Part shown: piece by piece, positions 1 to 11,848 of the stretch
Numbering within the stretch: position 1 is the first letter of the stretch
Layout of the letters: every line of letters begins with the position of its first letter
Origin: Rutpela maculata
Taxonomy: Eukaryota > Arthropoda > Insecta > Coleoptera > Cerambycidae
DNA: 64,000 nt
Direction: 5' to 3'
Assembly (NCBI GenBank): GCA_936432065.2
Contig: OW386285.2
Span: forward strand, 102,553,869-102,617,868
Notes under the pieces: model-generated
Told to the model about the DNA's origin: nothing
Databases searched by the model: none
What the model saw: only the letters and a program-made list of their open reading frames with translations
Made by a program: the position numbers and the translations under genes

Positions 1-1
1 A

Positions 2-859
2 AAATGTGTAAATAGTGATGACCTAACATTGATTTACATAATTAAGTCCTCACCCGAGCACTTCGAACGCAGAGAAGCAATACGAAACACTTGGGGTTGT
101 GAAGAAAGATTTACCTTTCTACAGATAAGAACTGTATTTCTAATTGGATTTAGAAATTCGGAAAAACTACAAACACTAATTGACGAAGAATCACAGAAAT
201 ACTCTGATATAGTCCAAGCAAATTTCACTGACAGTTATTTTAATAATACGTATAAGACGATGATGGGCATGCAATGGGCTGTGAAATTTTGCTCCAATGC
301 GAAATTTTATATGTTTGTCGATGACGACTATTACGTTTCCACCAAAAATGTAATAAGATTTCTTACTTACCCGTCACACTATCCACAGTCTGTAAACGAT
401 CCCCAGAATTATATAGAAATATTTCTTAATGATGAAGAAAAACCTCTTCAATTTATAGGATTTGAAACAGAGGAAAATATAAGACTGTTTGCGGGATATG
501 TTTTCAAGTCGTCCCCTCATAGGCACTACACGAGTAAATGGTATGTCTCTTTAAAAGAGTATCCATACCATATGTGGCCACCTTATGTAACTGCAGGCGG
601 TTACATTTTATCAAGGAATTCTTTAGTTGACATGTACTATGCCAGTTTTTACACTAAACATTTTAGATTCGATGACATCTACCTAGGAATTTTAGCTTAT
701 AAAATTAAGATTGACCCCTTTCACTCTGATGAGTTTTATTTTTACAAGAAACCTTATGACAAATTTGGTTTTGAATATACCATAGCGTCCCATGGATATG
801 GTAATCCAGAGGAGCTGCTGGAAATTTGGACTGAACAACGAGACCTAGGAAATGCATAA
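2..859 (+). CDS. brn: Brainiac-type beta-1,3-glycosyltransferase, 5' partial
   Basis: C-terminal 285 codons of a GT31 enzyme. The frame is open to the window edge, so the N-terminal cytoplasmic tail and Golgi signal anchor lie outside. Visible in order: the RREAIRNTWG motif at bases 74-103, the metal-binding DDD of FVDDDYYVS (first Asp codon at 320), WPPYVTAGGYILSRNSL, then FRFDDIYLGILAYK, the GT31 C-terminal motif; stop TAA at 857. The VDDDYYVSTKNV context is typical of brainiac among GT31 enzymes. Fly brn is about 325 residues, so roughly 40 are missing. Known role: adds GlcNAc beta-1,3 to mannosyl-glucosylceramide in the Golgi, building arthropod glycosphingolipids needed in follicle and Notch-related signalling. 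No frameshift or internal stop; the visible part is one exon. Another GT31 paralog is the alternative. Confidence 0.88.
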   Translation, partial: KCVNSDDLTLIYIIKSSPEHFERREAIRNTWGCEERFTFLQIRTVFLIGFRNSEKLQTLIDEESQKYSDIVQANFTDSYFNNTYKTMMGMQWAVKFCSNAKFYMFVDDDYYVSTKNVIRFLTYPSHYPQSVNDPQNYIEIFLNDEEKPLQFIGFETEENIRLFAGYVFKSSPHRHYTSKWYVSLKEYPYHMWPPYVTAGGYILSRNSLVDMYYASFYTKHFRFDDIYLGILAYKIKIDPFHSDEFYFYKKPYDKFGFEYTIASHGYGNPEELLEIWTEQRDLGNA

Positions 860-960
860 AGAAATCTATTAGGCCTAAAATTGAGACTCGAAGTGCCCAT
901 CATTCTATGGAGATTAGAATGTAGTATGTAGTATTTATTCTGTGGTTGATTATTAATTTT

Positions 961-966
961 AATAAA
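961..966 (+). promoter_or_regulatory. Possible poly(A) signal for the brn-like gene
   Basis: Canonical AATAAA about 100 bases after the stop codon at 857-859, which suits a short 3' UTR. In such AT-rich DNA the hexamer also occurs by chance, so only position supports it. Confidence 0.4.
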
Positions 967-1098
967 CAGAAAGTGGCTTTAGGGTTTACTAATCGACCCC
1001 CTAGTGCAAATATTTCGGTTTGTTTAAATGAACTTAGTGATACATTAGAACGTGTGTACCTGGAAACTATTTCAGTGGCCTTATAAAATATAAATATA

Positions 1099-1808
1099 AA
1101 AACCGTTGCCCAAGGAATCACTACTTCCACATCCAGATTTTCTATCAAAGTCACTCACAACAAGAAAATGTTGTATGTGGAAATAATTGTTGTATGGAAC
1201 TTTAATAATATAATATTTGAAATCCTCTACCCCAAAAACGCATAAAACGATACCCCACATCGGTAGTGGGGTGGAGGTGGTGATAGGGGGTGGTAGTGGG
1301 AGTGGATCAAGTAAAAAAATATTTTGAGGTTTCTGGTTCTTGTACACACACTAAATCACAATATTTTTAATCCCCTTTATAATGGGGTGGGGGTGGCTAA
1401 TCTCAAAAATTTTTTTGAGGCCTTAGCTTCTCTTGTATATACTAAATGCCAATTTTATGAACTCTTACCTGCTTGATTTACCTATTTACCCCAAATTTAC
1501 CCCAATTTACCCCGCAACTCTTCGACTTAACAAGATGAAAATATAATCTAGTTCCAGATCTCGTTAAAGTACACATGTGTAGCAAATTTCAAGACAATAT
1601 CTTAAATGGTTCCAGAGTAAATATGCGCACAAAAAAGTTACAGATAGATCGACAGACAGACCGACAGACGGACCGACAGACAGACATTTTTTTTCGTTCA
1701 AACTTAAAATCTCGACGTTTCATGACATTCTAAGCCTATCTGAACAATTAATTTTTTTTTAATTTTTTTATCGTTAGGTACCATACTTCCACTAGACGTG
1801 GAAGTAAT
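1099..1808. repeat. Interspersed repeat family A, copy 1
   Basis: About 0.7 kb, matched along its whole length by 9009-9692. Both begin with AAACCG(T/C)TGCCCAAGG, then ACTTCCACATCC (or near), and end in the complementary GGATGTGGAAGT-type motif, here a small hairpin at about 1785-1806. Inside are G-rich GGTGG runs near 1260-1310 and a degenerate GACAGACC simple repeat at about 1650-1685. No ORF. Small DNA element or SINE-like unit; class unknown. Confidence 0.6.
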
Positions 1809-2565
1809 TAAATATAAATTCACCTGATTCTACAAAATTAGTTTCAATATTATGTGATTATGAATTGTGTCGAATAATAAAAAAAAAACAATTAGAATAA
1901 CTGCTACTACAGTCACTGATAGATGTTATATGTGCCAGTAATGATATTATGGTATAAAATTGTGATACAATGGATATGTTTAATATTACGGATCACATGA
2001 TGGTTTTTTGTGAGATATTTAATGAAAATACAAAGGTTTGTACTTATTTATACAAATTACAAAAAACTTAAACAGTTTTGCTATTAATGCCATGTACAAA
2101 GTGCATTGGGAAAATATATTTAATAAACAATTTAAATTCAAAAGTGGAATTAATTTTTGATCACCATACTCCAGTAGGTGCCATAATTAAAATTCGTAAA
2201 TACCAGCCAAATATAACTTAAAATTACTGATAAAATTTAAAGATAAAACAGACACAAAAAATATATATATAATACATCAGCAACTAGCAGAGAGTAAGTA
2301 CTACGTCACGATACGTATTTATGTAAATGAGGCAATAAAACGTGAAAAACTTATATATATATGGATTATTTATTAAACAAAAATAAAAACGATCGAAAGA
2401 GAAGTTGGAGATATAATGGCTACTAATTCTTCGTCAAAAAAATGTTACCAGTCTATTAACAAAAACTGAAAGAACATAACTATTACTTTATAAAGGTCGC
2501 GGGCCAGTCAACAATAAATATAATGATTTATTTTCATTCTATAACAGTAATTTACTTATTACAGA
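1809..2565. other. AT-rich spacer, nothing recognised
   Basis: No ORF of interest, splice-flanked exon or repeat with a partner in the window was recognised here. Short AT dinucleotide runs occur near 2260 and 2350. Confidence 0.5.
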
Positions 2566-2782
2566 TATACAGAGTAATGGTACATAGAGCAATGGTAGAT
2601 TCCTTACGTACAAATATTACGATTTAACCAAACTTACCTTAGTCCAAAAGTTGATATTAACAGAGATACGGGGTGTCAATGTTAAATTTTTGTTTTGGTT
2701 TTTTTTTAAATAATTTCTTTAAAAATTGAAATATTTTAACAAAATTTGGTGTGGTGAGTTTTTTGAGGCGAGGGATTCAAAT

Positions 2783-3073
2783 CTGTGGCTTGGTGCTAAA
2801 AGGCCAATGTCAAACTCTCATAAATGACTGAGAATTTTAAGTTTCTAGGGAAAATGTAAATTTGTAAAAAAAAATTTGTAAAACAGATAAAATAACATAG
2901 ACTGTATTGATAAGGTATGTTTCGTTTCTAGAAAGCCCAAAGTAGACTTTGGCCGTTTTATCATAATGACTTACACAAATAATAATAATAATATAATTTT
3001 CCAAAGAAATTTTAAACCTCATTTCCTCAAATTGTAAATTTTTGACATTGGCCGTTTTAGCACCAAGCCACAG
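2783..3073. mobile_element. Nested 291-bp MITE with 4-bp target duplication
   Basis: Ends CTGTGGCTTGGTGCTAAAA and its complement TTTTAGCACCAAGCCACAG, flanked by AAAT on both sides (2779-2782 and 3074-3077). The opposite arm of the host palindrome, near 5820-5835, keeps the uninterrupted site with one AAAT, confirming borders and duplication. Non-coding. Confidence 0.75.
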
Positions 3074-3333
3074 AAATATATTCATACTTTTGTTGTTATT
3101 TGTAGAGGGCGCCACCTACGGTAGTTTGCGTGACATTTATATGTCATATATTTTTGGCGAATTTTTTTTTCATTTTTTTAAAATAGAAATTCATATTTTC
3201 CTGTATTTTTTACGTAAACCTTCTAAATGTCGCTACGAGTAATCGTTTTCGAGATATTTGGTTTTAAAGTATTCAATGCAATCAATTTAATGTAAATAAA
3301 ATATCATATTATTATTTGATTTACAGAATAATT

Positions 3334-3707
3334 GAAGACCTAAGTGGATTATGTCGCATTTTTTAAAAAAATTACTTTATGCAATTTTTTAACACCCCTG
3401 ATATAGATTTAACACCCAATAAACGGTGAATTCTAAATTTGTAATATTTTATAGAAACTTTTTAATTATAAAGGCGTCATGTCATACATACAACCAATAA
3501 TTTTATTGGATGTACACAGTTTTGGACAGAAAAATCTAGTTTCATAACAGCTTGATATTATTCTTTAATATTAGTGTAAACAAAAGAACATAACCCAAAA
3601 TTATCTATTTTATGAGGTATTATTCATTTGAATCGAAGACAAAATAAATAATTTCCAACTCAAAACTTTAAAAGTGTGACATAACACCTTTATCCACTTA
3701 GGTCTTC
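3334..3707. mobile_element. Nested 374-bp MITE (GAAGACCTAAGTGGAT ends)
   Basis: Terminal inverted repeats GAAGACCTAAGTGGAT / ATCCACTTAGGTCTTC, flanked by AATT at 3330-3333 and 3708-3711. The opposite arm near 5560-5580 carries the site without the insertion. Similar end sequences occur at 62102-62340. Non-coding. Confidence 0.72.
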
Positions 3708-4014
3708 AATTGATAGTGAAGCAAACAGTATAAAATTAAATTCTCTTTTTTCATTTTTTTTTTAAATTTATTACATTCCAACACTAGCAAAAAAAGTACG
3801 AAGAACAATAGCTTTCAAATAAATAAACTTAAAATTTGAGAAACGGTTTTTATTTAAATACAAATTTCATTTAAAAAATAAATAAATAACAATAATTAAT
3901 AAAAAAAGAGATCCTGTGTTCGATAACAAATGTTCGAAGTGACTTCAATTTACTTCAATCAATACAATTATTGACGGTGCGTTTATTAAACGACCGCCTT
4001 ATTTTAAATAATAA

Positions 4015-4350
4015 GTGTTTGTTTTGAAAGGATTCGATTGCATTTCTAATTCTCTGCAACAATTCTTCTCGATTATTTATTGCAACTTGATACACAAAAG
4101 ACTTTATGTACCTTCATATGCAAAAATTCAACGGATTAAAATCGGGACTCCGCACAGGCCAAGGCATATTGCTCCCACGATCTATCCAGCGACCAGGAAC
4201 ATTTGTATTTAGGTAGTTTCTGACCAGTATAAAAAAATTCGGTGGAGCTCCATCTTGCATAAAAAATATATTTTGTCTTAAATATAGTGGTACGTCATCC
4301 AAGAACTCACCTAGCTGAGTTTGTAGAAAAGGGCATAGCAGGATAAGCAT
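4015..4350 (-). pseudogene. Mariner-like transposase C-terminal relic
   Basis: The reverse strand encodes a decayed C-terminal catalytic segment: LGEFLDDVPLYLRQN, then MQDGAPPNF with the second catalytic Asp, VRNYLNTNVPGRWIDRG, and RSPDFNPLNF with the third acidic residue, as in Tc1/mariner DDE transposases. Further reading at about 4015-4113 is broken by stops. No N-terminal DNA-binding region remains here. It sits off-centre in the 2566-6048 palindrome and is related to, but distinct from, the transposase at 57230-58272. Confidence 0.7.
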
Positions 4351-6059
4351 GTAAAATCTGCCCCCAAACAAAATTTTGTTTGTTATCAACTAAGGGCTTA
4401 CCCTAAATATGATTTTCCCAAAATTTCAAGCCTACAGCCGCCATATTGAAGAAGTGGTGGAAGGTTCTATCAAGTGTACCTTTTTTACGTAGAAATGACT
4501 CCTGCATGAGATTTTCTAGTCAAAAGTGCCACTACGTTTCGTAAAAAAAGAAGAAAAAATATTCATCATCAGGTATAGCTCATGAGGCGCCCTCCACAGG
4601 CTAGCGTGATGTAATACATAAATTATTGTTTCTTAGTTAAAAAATCTTTCCTTACCAAATTGGGAGAAGATCGGTGAAGAGGTAGTTGAGATATTGCAAA
4701 AAAAAAGGAAAAAAATTACAACTTTGACACCCCGTATCTCAGTAAGGAGGCACATTTTAGCTAAGTGTTTTAGGTTAAATTTTGGACTAAGGATTCTCCA
4801 GTTAGCGTATGTCCAACTATTAATGAGTCTAAATAATAGTGAGGCGCGTATAAGAGAATGGTCGGTAATGCAGTTTTTCGTTTTTCTGACATCTTCTACA
4901 TTTTTTAAAAATATGAAAAAAATTGAGAATAGGCCTTGATAAATGAGTAATTTACGATGAAAAATCCAGAGCGGCCTTCTTTCTTAAAGTGCCAAAAAAT
5001 TGTGTGCAAAAATTTGAAAATTTTTTTTGGTTACGAAATTCGCATTTAAAAATTATGGAAAAAATTAGGTAAATAGTCCAACATGTAAGTAATAACTGTA
5101 CATTTTTTCGGATTTTTTCGTACAACGGTATCCGAGAAAATTTTAAAAAACGAAAATCAAAAACTCCTCCAATATGCCGGCTGCGGGCTTGAAATTTTGG
5201 GAAAATCATATTAGGGTAAGCCTCTTCAAATAGTTGATAACAAGCAAAATTTTGTTTGGGGGCAGATTTTACATGCTTATCTTGCTATGCCCTTTAAGTA
5301 TAATGCACCGTTTAAATTAGGTAGTAACTCTACAGTCCAAAAAAATAATTTTCTAAAATTCCACACCAAATGTTTATTTTAAATTCATATTGAAAGCGGC
5401 GTTCGAACATTTGTTACCAAACACATATCTCTTTTAGTTTCAAATCCATTATTGTTATTTATTCGAAAGTCATTGTTCGTACTTTTTTTGCTGGTTTTGA
5501 AATGTAATAAATTTAAAAAATCTGAAAAAAGAGAATTTAATTTTATACTGTTCGCTTCATTACCAATTATTCTGTAAATCAAACAATAATATGATATTTT
5601 ATTTAATTTAAATTAGTTGCATTCAATACTTAAAAACCAAATATCTCGAAAACGGTTACTCGTAGCGACATTTAGAAGGTATACCTTTTTTACGTAAAAA
5701 AGAAAATACGAATTTTTATTTCAAAAAAATAAAAAAGAATTCGCCAAAAATATATGACATACAAACGATACGCAAACTACCGTAGGTGGCGCCCTCTACA
5801 AATAGCAGCAAAAGTATGAATATATTTGAATCCTCGCCTTAAAAAATCTCCAATGACCAAATTTTGTTAAAATATTTCAATTTTTAAAGAAATTATTTAA
5901 AAAAAAAACAAAACAAAAATTTAACATTGACACCCTGTAATCTCTGTTAATATCAACTTTTGGACTAAGGTAAGTTTCGTTAAATCGTAATATTTTTACG
6001 TAGGGAATCTGCCACTGCTCTATGTACCATTACTTATGGGACACCCTGTATATTTTATT

Positions 6060-6800
6060 TTCATAGAAATAAATAACGAACAAACTTTTTGGTGTGGATA
6101 GTATGAATGCTAAAACGATTTTACTTGTTATACCTTACTGTTTTAATGTTTTTTTAAAGCACAAATTTAACGAGTCTTTAAAACAGGGTATTTTTCCAAA
6201 CCCAAGAAGAACTGCTAAGGATATTCCCATTTCAAAAATAAATACTCCATCCAGTTTTAACGACTTACACCCTATATTTATTTAGACGACTTTTTCGAAA
6301 TTGCTCGAAAAAATATAATCTTTAAAATAAAAGAATTGAAGTTAATAGTGTCCTTCCAGAAACAGTCAGATTTTCGTCAAAAATATGGAACACAACAGCA
6401 CTATTGAAAATTGTAATTAACATTAGAACAGCAATGGACAATTTATTTCCATCATGTCTTACTTAATCAGAGTAAAGCCTTTTACTTAGTAAATGTTGAT
6501 TTACTTGTTGCAAAATTAGAATACATTAAATTTGAGGAGCTATAAATTGGTTAAGTAGTTATATCAAAGGCCAATCACAGTTTCCTCATCAGGCGTTCCT
6601 CGGGGTAGTATCCTGGGACCAACATTGTTCTCTATCATCATTTTTGACATTCGCTTTACTCTGTCTCATTGTCAAGTACATCTCTATGCTGATAATTTTG
6701 AATTATATATGATATGTCAGTGAGTGACGACGAAAATGATTTAGAAAACATAAGCACAGACTTACTTATAATACAGTAACTTGGTGATCTCACTTGGGAC
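6060..6800 (+). pseudogene. Jockey-like LINE reverse transcriptase relic
   Basis: One forward frame, broken by several stops, shows reverse-transcriptase signatures: a palm-entry segment with IPISKINTPSSFNDLHPI (about 6226-6280), GVPRGSILGPTLF at 6592 onward, and YADN at 6685-6696 where the active site expects YADD. Substitution of the second Asp plus stops near 6283, 6310 and 6466 make it inactive. No endonuclease domain or 3' tail was recognised. The closest style is Jockey/CR1-type non-LTR elements. Confidence 0.72.
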
Positions 6801-9008
6801 TAATTCTATAGCAGTTTTAAATTCAAATATTTTTGGATGGTTTGATCGAAAATGGGTCAAATATGAAATACTGGAAGGGAATAAGGGTACTTTTTCATTG
6901 GGGGTGAGTTTCATCACAACTCGGGGTTTCGAAAAAAAAAGTGACTATTGAAACGTGTAGATTGTCGAATTCTACCCGCTATAACGTTATTTTTGCTTTA
7001 ATACCCACCGAGTTACACGGTGTTGAAAAAGTTGATTTTTATGCAAGAAACACTGATTTTTCAAAGATTTTAAGCAAATTACCTACTCAAAGAGAATTAC
7101 AGTTTCGAAAAAGTTTGTCATAACAAAAAAGTTAGCTTATGAAATAACAAAAATAATCCAATAAATAAAAATCTGTTTAGGCTCATCGTTGCCGAGATAC
7201 AGTTAATGTTAGGTGCATTTGAACGTAGCCATGAAAAGGTCACGCTCTTCAGTCACAACTCTGGTTTAAAGAAATCTTTTAATATGTACCTTGAACCAAA
7301 TTAAAGCTTATTACAGTAGCTTAAACTTTTCTTTTGGCAAATTTTGGTATTTGCAAAATCAAAAATGGTACAAGGAAAATAAAGCAATAATTTTGATTAT
7401 TTACACAAAAAAAACACGGGCAGTTTTCTGGTTTCAGTAATTTCCAAATTAAAAAATAAATCTAAATCGTGATTTTTGTTAGTCCTAACTATTATGTACA
7501 TGCTCAAATTTTTTTGACCGTGATGGGTGCATTATCTAAAAGATATCACACTTATTGTATTTGTGTATTTTGAGAATTTTTGAAGAGATAAATTTTCTTA
7601 GCTTATGGTTAAATAACTTAGCAAGGAAGCAGCTTAGCTGAATGTTACTAGAGACAAAAAATTATGGCAACAAACTAAGGAAAAACACTGTTTTTTAAAA
7701 AAAATTTCATGAAAATAATACCTCAGGAGACAGAAATGTTTGAAACATACGTTAAGAGTTAACTTCAACCACTTTTTTTTTAAATTGACATATTTAAGAT
7801 GAATATAGAAAAGCTGACAACCTCTGTACTGTTTTGACTTACCTGACCTTAAAGTGGATTAAGAGACCTTCAAAACGCTTTTTTTGGATGATTTTTAGCG
7901 TTGATTGCAAAGGAGGTATAACCGAAATAAAGAGTGTGCCTCGTTTTAGCAAATTACGATATTGCTCATTTGACGGTAAAATCTCACAATATTTTCAATT
8001 ATAAAGAATACTCATAATTTTTATACTTTTTTGATATTCACATACATTTCTTATGTCGTTGGACATCGCATGCATGTATGTACTTGTGTAAATATGTATG
8101 TAGATGAAAATGACTCAAACATTGATGAAGATGAATAATTATATTAACAGATTTAAATCTCTATAGGTACAGTTAATAAAATTTAAAAATACGAATTTTT
8201 ATTTTATTAATTTGCTACACCTTAACACAAAAACCCAATCCAAATTCGTAATCAGCAACCCTAAAATCATAAATAATATTAATTTCATTAATTTTCCAGT
8301 ACCTTATACTAATTTTTTAGCTTTAGGGGTGGTTTCGCTTTCTTACGAGTAAGAGCAATTAGTTTTCTAGTTAGGAGATGAGTTTTATGTCTCAAAATGT
8401 AACAATCTGCTAAGAAAATTCTAGTTTCTCAAGATAAACAAAAAATAATTACTTCGTCCCTTTTATATCGACCATATTGAGGGTGCAACATAAAATTTTT
8501 AATTTCTAATTTCACATTTGTGATCAGCGACCCCAAAAACATAAATGGTATAAATTTCATTAATTTATTATCAGTACTGTGTTAAATATTGATTTTTTTA
8601 CTTTGGGGGTGGTTTTCACCCTCTTAAAAGCTCATCTACTCTTTTTTAATATTTGAAGTTGATACCCTAAAGTTTAAGAACCCGCAAAAAAATTCCAAGC
8701 CGCTATAGAATTAGTCCGAAGTTTGGGTAATTTTTCATACCAAGCCTGCACTATTACATAATTCAGCAAAATATTTTGAAGATCATGGCTTGTATATTAA
8801 TTAAAATAAAGCAGTGGCACTACAGCACCTGAAAGGCAAATAAATAACATTATGAGGCCATGAGGGGTACACTAATATATTGGAACAATTATAAGGGGGT
8901 ATAATCTGAAAAAAAGTTAGAAGTGATTTTAGACAAATAACCATCTTATCTTTTGAGAAGCGTGTCGTAGACTAGTTCAAAGCCGTGTTAATGGTTGATA
9001 CAGCTCGT
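6801..9008. other. Non-coding repeat-derived stretch
   Basis: No believable gene. Two related blocks, about 8225-8345 and 8490-8640, share the phrase AT(C/A)AGC(A/G)ACCCnAAAA followed by TTAGGGGTGGTTT or TTGGGGGTGGTTT, so they are an old direct duplication. A short GGACTAATTCTATAGC motif near 6790 recurs inverted near 8700-8716 and might bound a roughly 1.9-kb unit. Otherwise AT-rich sequence of unknown origin. Confidence 0.45.
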
Positions 9009-9692
9009 AAAAACCGCTGCCCAAGGAATCACTACTTACACATCCGGATTTTCTATCCAAGTCACACAACGAAAAAATTTTGTATGTGGAAATAATTGTT
9101 TATGGAACTTTAATAATATAATATTTGAAATCCTCTACCCCAAAAACCCATAAAACGATACCCCACATCGGTAGTGAGGTGGGGGTGGTGACAGGGGGCG
9201 GGAGTGGGGGGTGGTTAAAATAAAAAAATATTTTGAGGTTTCTGGTTCTTGTACACACACTAAATCACATTTTTTTTTCATCCCCTTTAATAATGGGGTG
9301 GGGGTGGTAATGGGTAATGGTAATGCCAAATTTTTTTTTGGGACCTTAGCTTCTCTTGTCTATACTAAATATCAATTTTATGAACTCTTACCTGCTTGAT
9401 TTACCTATTTACTCCAAATTTACCCCAATTTACCCCCCAACCCTTCGACGGAACAAGATGAAAATATAATCTAGTTCTAGATCTCGTTAAAGTACATATG
9501 TGTACCAAATTTCAAGTCAATATCTCAAACGGTTCCAGAGTAAACGTGCGCACAAAAAAAGTTACAGACCGACAGACAGAAAATTTTTTTTCGCTCAAAT
9601 CTCGACGTTTCATGACATTCTAAGCCTATTTGAACAATAAAAATTTTTTAAAATTTTTTTGTCGTTACTATACTTCCACTGGATGTGGAAGT
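9009..9692. repeat. Interspersed repeat family A, copy 2
   Basis: Near full-length match to 1099-1808, including the leading GCCCAAGGAATCACTACTT, G-rich middle, GACA-type simple repeat and terminal GGATGTGGAAGT hairpin. Its last bases abut the next palindrome at 9693 directly. Confidence 0.6.
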
Positions 9693-11084
9693 AAAATATG
9701 AGGGCTCATTGGATTCGGAATGACGTCTAGAAAAATGCGCAAAAGTTTCAAACCCGCACATAAACAATCGCAAGAGTTATAAACAAATGAAGATTGAAAA
9801 AATAACGAGTTTAGATTCTTTGGAAATAACTCAAATACTATTAATATTTAAGAAATTTTAAAGACAGATTCTTAAAGAGGAAGATCAATAAAAAAGTCTT
9901 AACTCCCGAAAGTTTATCTGTATTATTAATAATTTTAATTTAATGTTGAAAATAGAGCTCCGCGCGGCGAACACTAAGCCGTTACGATGCTCTGATACCG
10001 GCCATAATAAGTAAAAATATTTTTTTATGTTATTAAATATTAATTTAAATTTTTTTTTAAATTATGGTATTATTTAGACACTTAAAGGAACAATATTCCG
10101 TTGAAAAAAAAATGTTTCACCGATTTTTCATAAAATGAGCCTATTGTTAATTAACAATTTTTTTTAGAGTTTGCGTTTATATTTCTAGTGGGATAATTGT
10201 TAAACAAAAGTCACTAACATTATTTCGCTTCGTGGAGACCTTATGTCAACTATACTTTATAGGATTATGACCTTGCGATGTTTTTAATTGTTATAGTCTA
10301 TTAGTTATTAATTATTTAACCTAAGAGAAAACTAAAAAATGAAAAAGAGAGGTTGAAAATCTTTTTTTTATTAATTTTAATTATTATTACTATTTTTATA
10401 TTCAAAAATAATATAAGATTACATAAATTTTAAATTTTTATTGCTATTTGTTTAAACAAATTTTATAAATAAATAGATAAATTACGTATTTTTGAAAAAA
10501 GTTTTTTGCCAATATAGTTGACATAAGGTCTCCACGAAGCGAAATAATTTTAGTGGCTTTTGTTTAACAATTATCCGATTTGAAATATAAACGCAAACTC
10601 TAAGAAAAAATTGTTAATTAACAATAGGCTCATTTTATGAAAAATCGGTGAAACAATTTTTTTCCAACGGGATATTGTTCCTTTAGGTGTCTAAATAATA
10701 CGATAATTTTTAAAAAAATTTAAATCATTATTTAATAACGTAAAAAAACATGTTTACTTATTACGGCCGGTTTCAGAGCATCGTAACAGCTTAGTGTTCG
10801 CCGCGCGGAGCTCTATTTTCAACATTAAATTAAAATTATTAATAATAGAGATACGAGTTTCGGGAGTTGGGACTTTTTTATTGAAAATTTCTTCCTCTTT
10901 AAGAATATCTCTTTAAAATTTCTTAAATATTAATAGTTTTCGAGTTATTTGCAAAAAACGAAACTTGCTATTTTTTCAATCTTCATTTGTTTATATCTTT
11001 TTCAATTGTTTGTGCGGGTTGAAACTTTTGCACATTTTTCTAGACGTCACTCCGGATCCAGTAAGCCCTCACTCATATTTTTAG
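9693..11084. mobile_element. 1.4-kb palindromic foldback element
   Basis: Arms of about 570 bp (9693-10262 and 10512-11084) are inverted copies. Shared landmarks: GACGTCTAGAAAAATG near the outer ends, GAGCTCCGCGCGGCGAACAC (9955 and inverted near 10795), CATAAAATGAGCC, and CGCTTCGTGGAGACCTTATG near the loop. The loop of about 250 bp is very AT-rich and non-coding. No internal transposase. Arm identity looks high by eye, with scattered substitutions. Confidence 0.75.
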
Positions 11085-11275
11085 GAGCTTTACCAAGCAT
11101 TAACACGGTTTTGAACTTGTGAACTAGTCTATCGATCATATCTTTCATATCACATTTTTAAAATTAAAGTATTAAATATCAGTCAAAACGTAAAACTAAA
11201 ATTACAGAAAACGTTGATATATCTGCAAATATAAAATATTGTTGTGCAGTGTATTACAATTTTCTCACTGAGCAC

Positions 11276-11493
11276 CAGTGCCGGTTTTAGATATAAATCG
11301 CCCCTAGGCCCAGGTCAATTTTGCGCCCCCGCCGCCACCGGAATAGGAGCAACTTAAATGTCTTGTATTATAATCTCTATTCTTACTATCGGTTTATGGG
11401 CACTAACCACTAAGATGAAAGGCAAAGACGCCCCCCCGCAGAGTGGCGCCCCTAGGCCTGGGCCTATGAGGCCTAGTCAGAAAACCGGCCCTG
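11276..11493. mobile_element. 218-bp hAT-type MITE with 8-bp TSD
   Basis: Ends CAGTGCCGGTTTT and AAAACCGGCCCTG are inverted repeats, flanked by identical 8-bp CTGAGCAC at 11268-11275 and 11494-11501, the hAT superfamily hallmark. GC-rich CCCCTAGGCC segments pair internally. Non-coding. Confidence 0.85.
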
Positions 11494-11848
11494 CTGAGCA
11501 CAATCAATTAAAACTTCGGGGCATACAAAATGCCTGTATGAGATTTGTTTGCTGCATACCATTACGGGGGCATATGATATGTATCTAGTGCTAGTGGCAC
11601 TAAATGATTCATTTCTTTTTATATGTGAATCTCTTTTTCTCTTTTCTTCTCCCTTTTTTATTATTATTACTGTTTGATATTACTATAAGTGTTACTTGTA
11701 AATTATTCTGAACTATGATTTTTAGGGTATTTTATGATTATTATAAACAATATGTGGTGTAAAATGTAGGCATCAATTTTGCAATATTTTTGGTACCTAC
11801 ACAATTTGTTAATTTGTATGACATAAATCTTACTGTAAATGTAATAAT

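Larger units (their letters stand above)
2566..6048. mobile_element. Long palindromic element with mariner-type ends (ACAGGGTGTCCC)
   Basis: Inverted arms: 2566-2782 plus 3074-3333 pair with about 5560-6048; 3720-3920 pairs with 5385-5560; 4320-4450 pairs with 5155-5300. The right end reads ...GGGACACCCTGTATA; the left end is the same with a short deletion. TA-flanked CAG ends suggest a Tc1/mariner-related non-autonomous element. The left arm carries two further insertions (2783-3073, 3334-3707) absent from the right arm. The centre holds a transposase relic. Confidence 0.7.

Noticed and set aside
11358..11588. 76-codon + strand frame
   Set aside because: Mostly within the 218-bp hAT MITE; Pro/Gly residues stem from its GC-rich ends.
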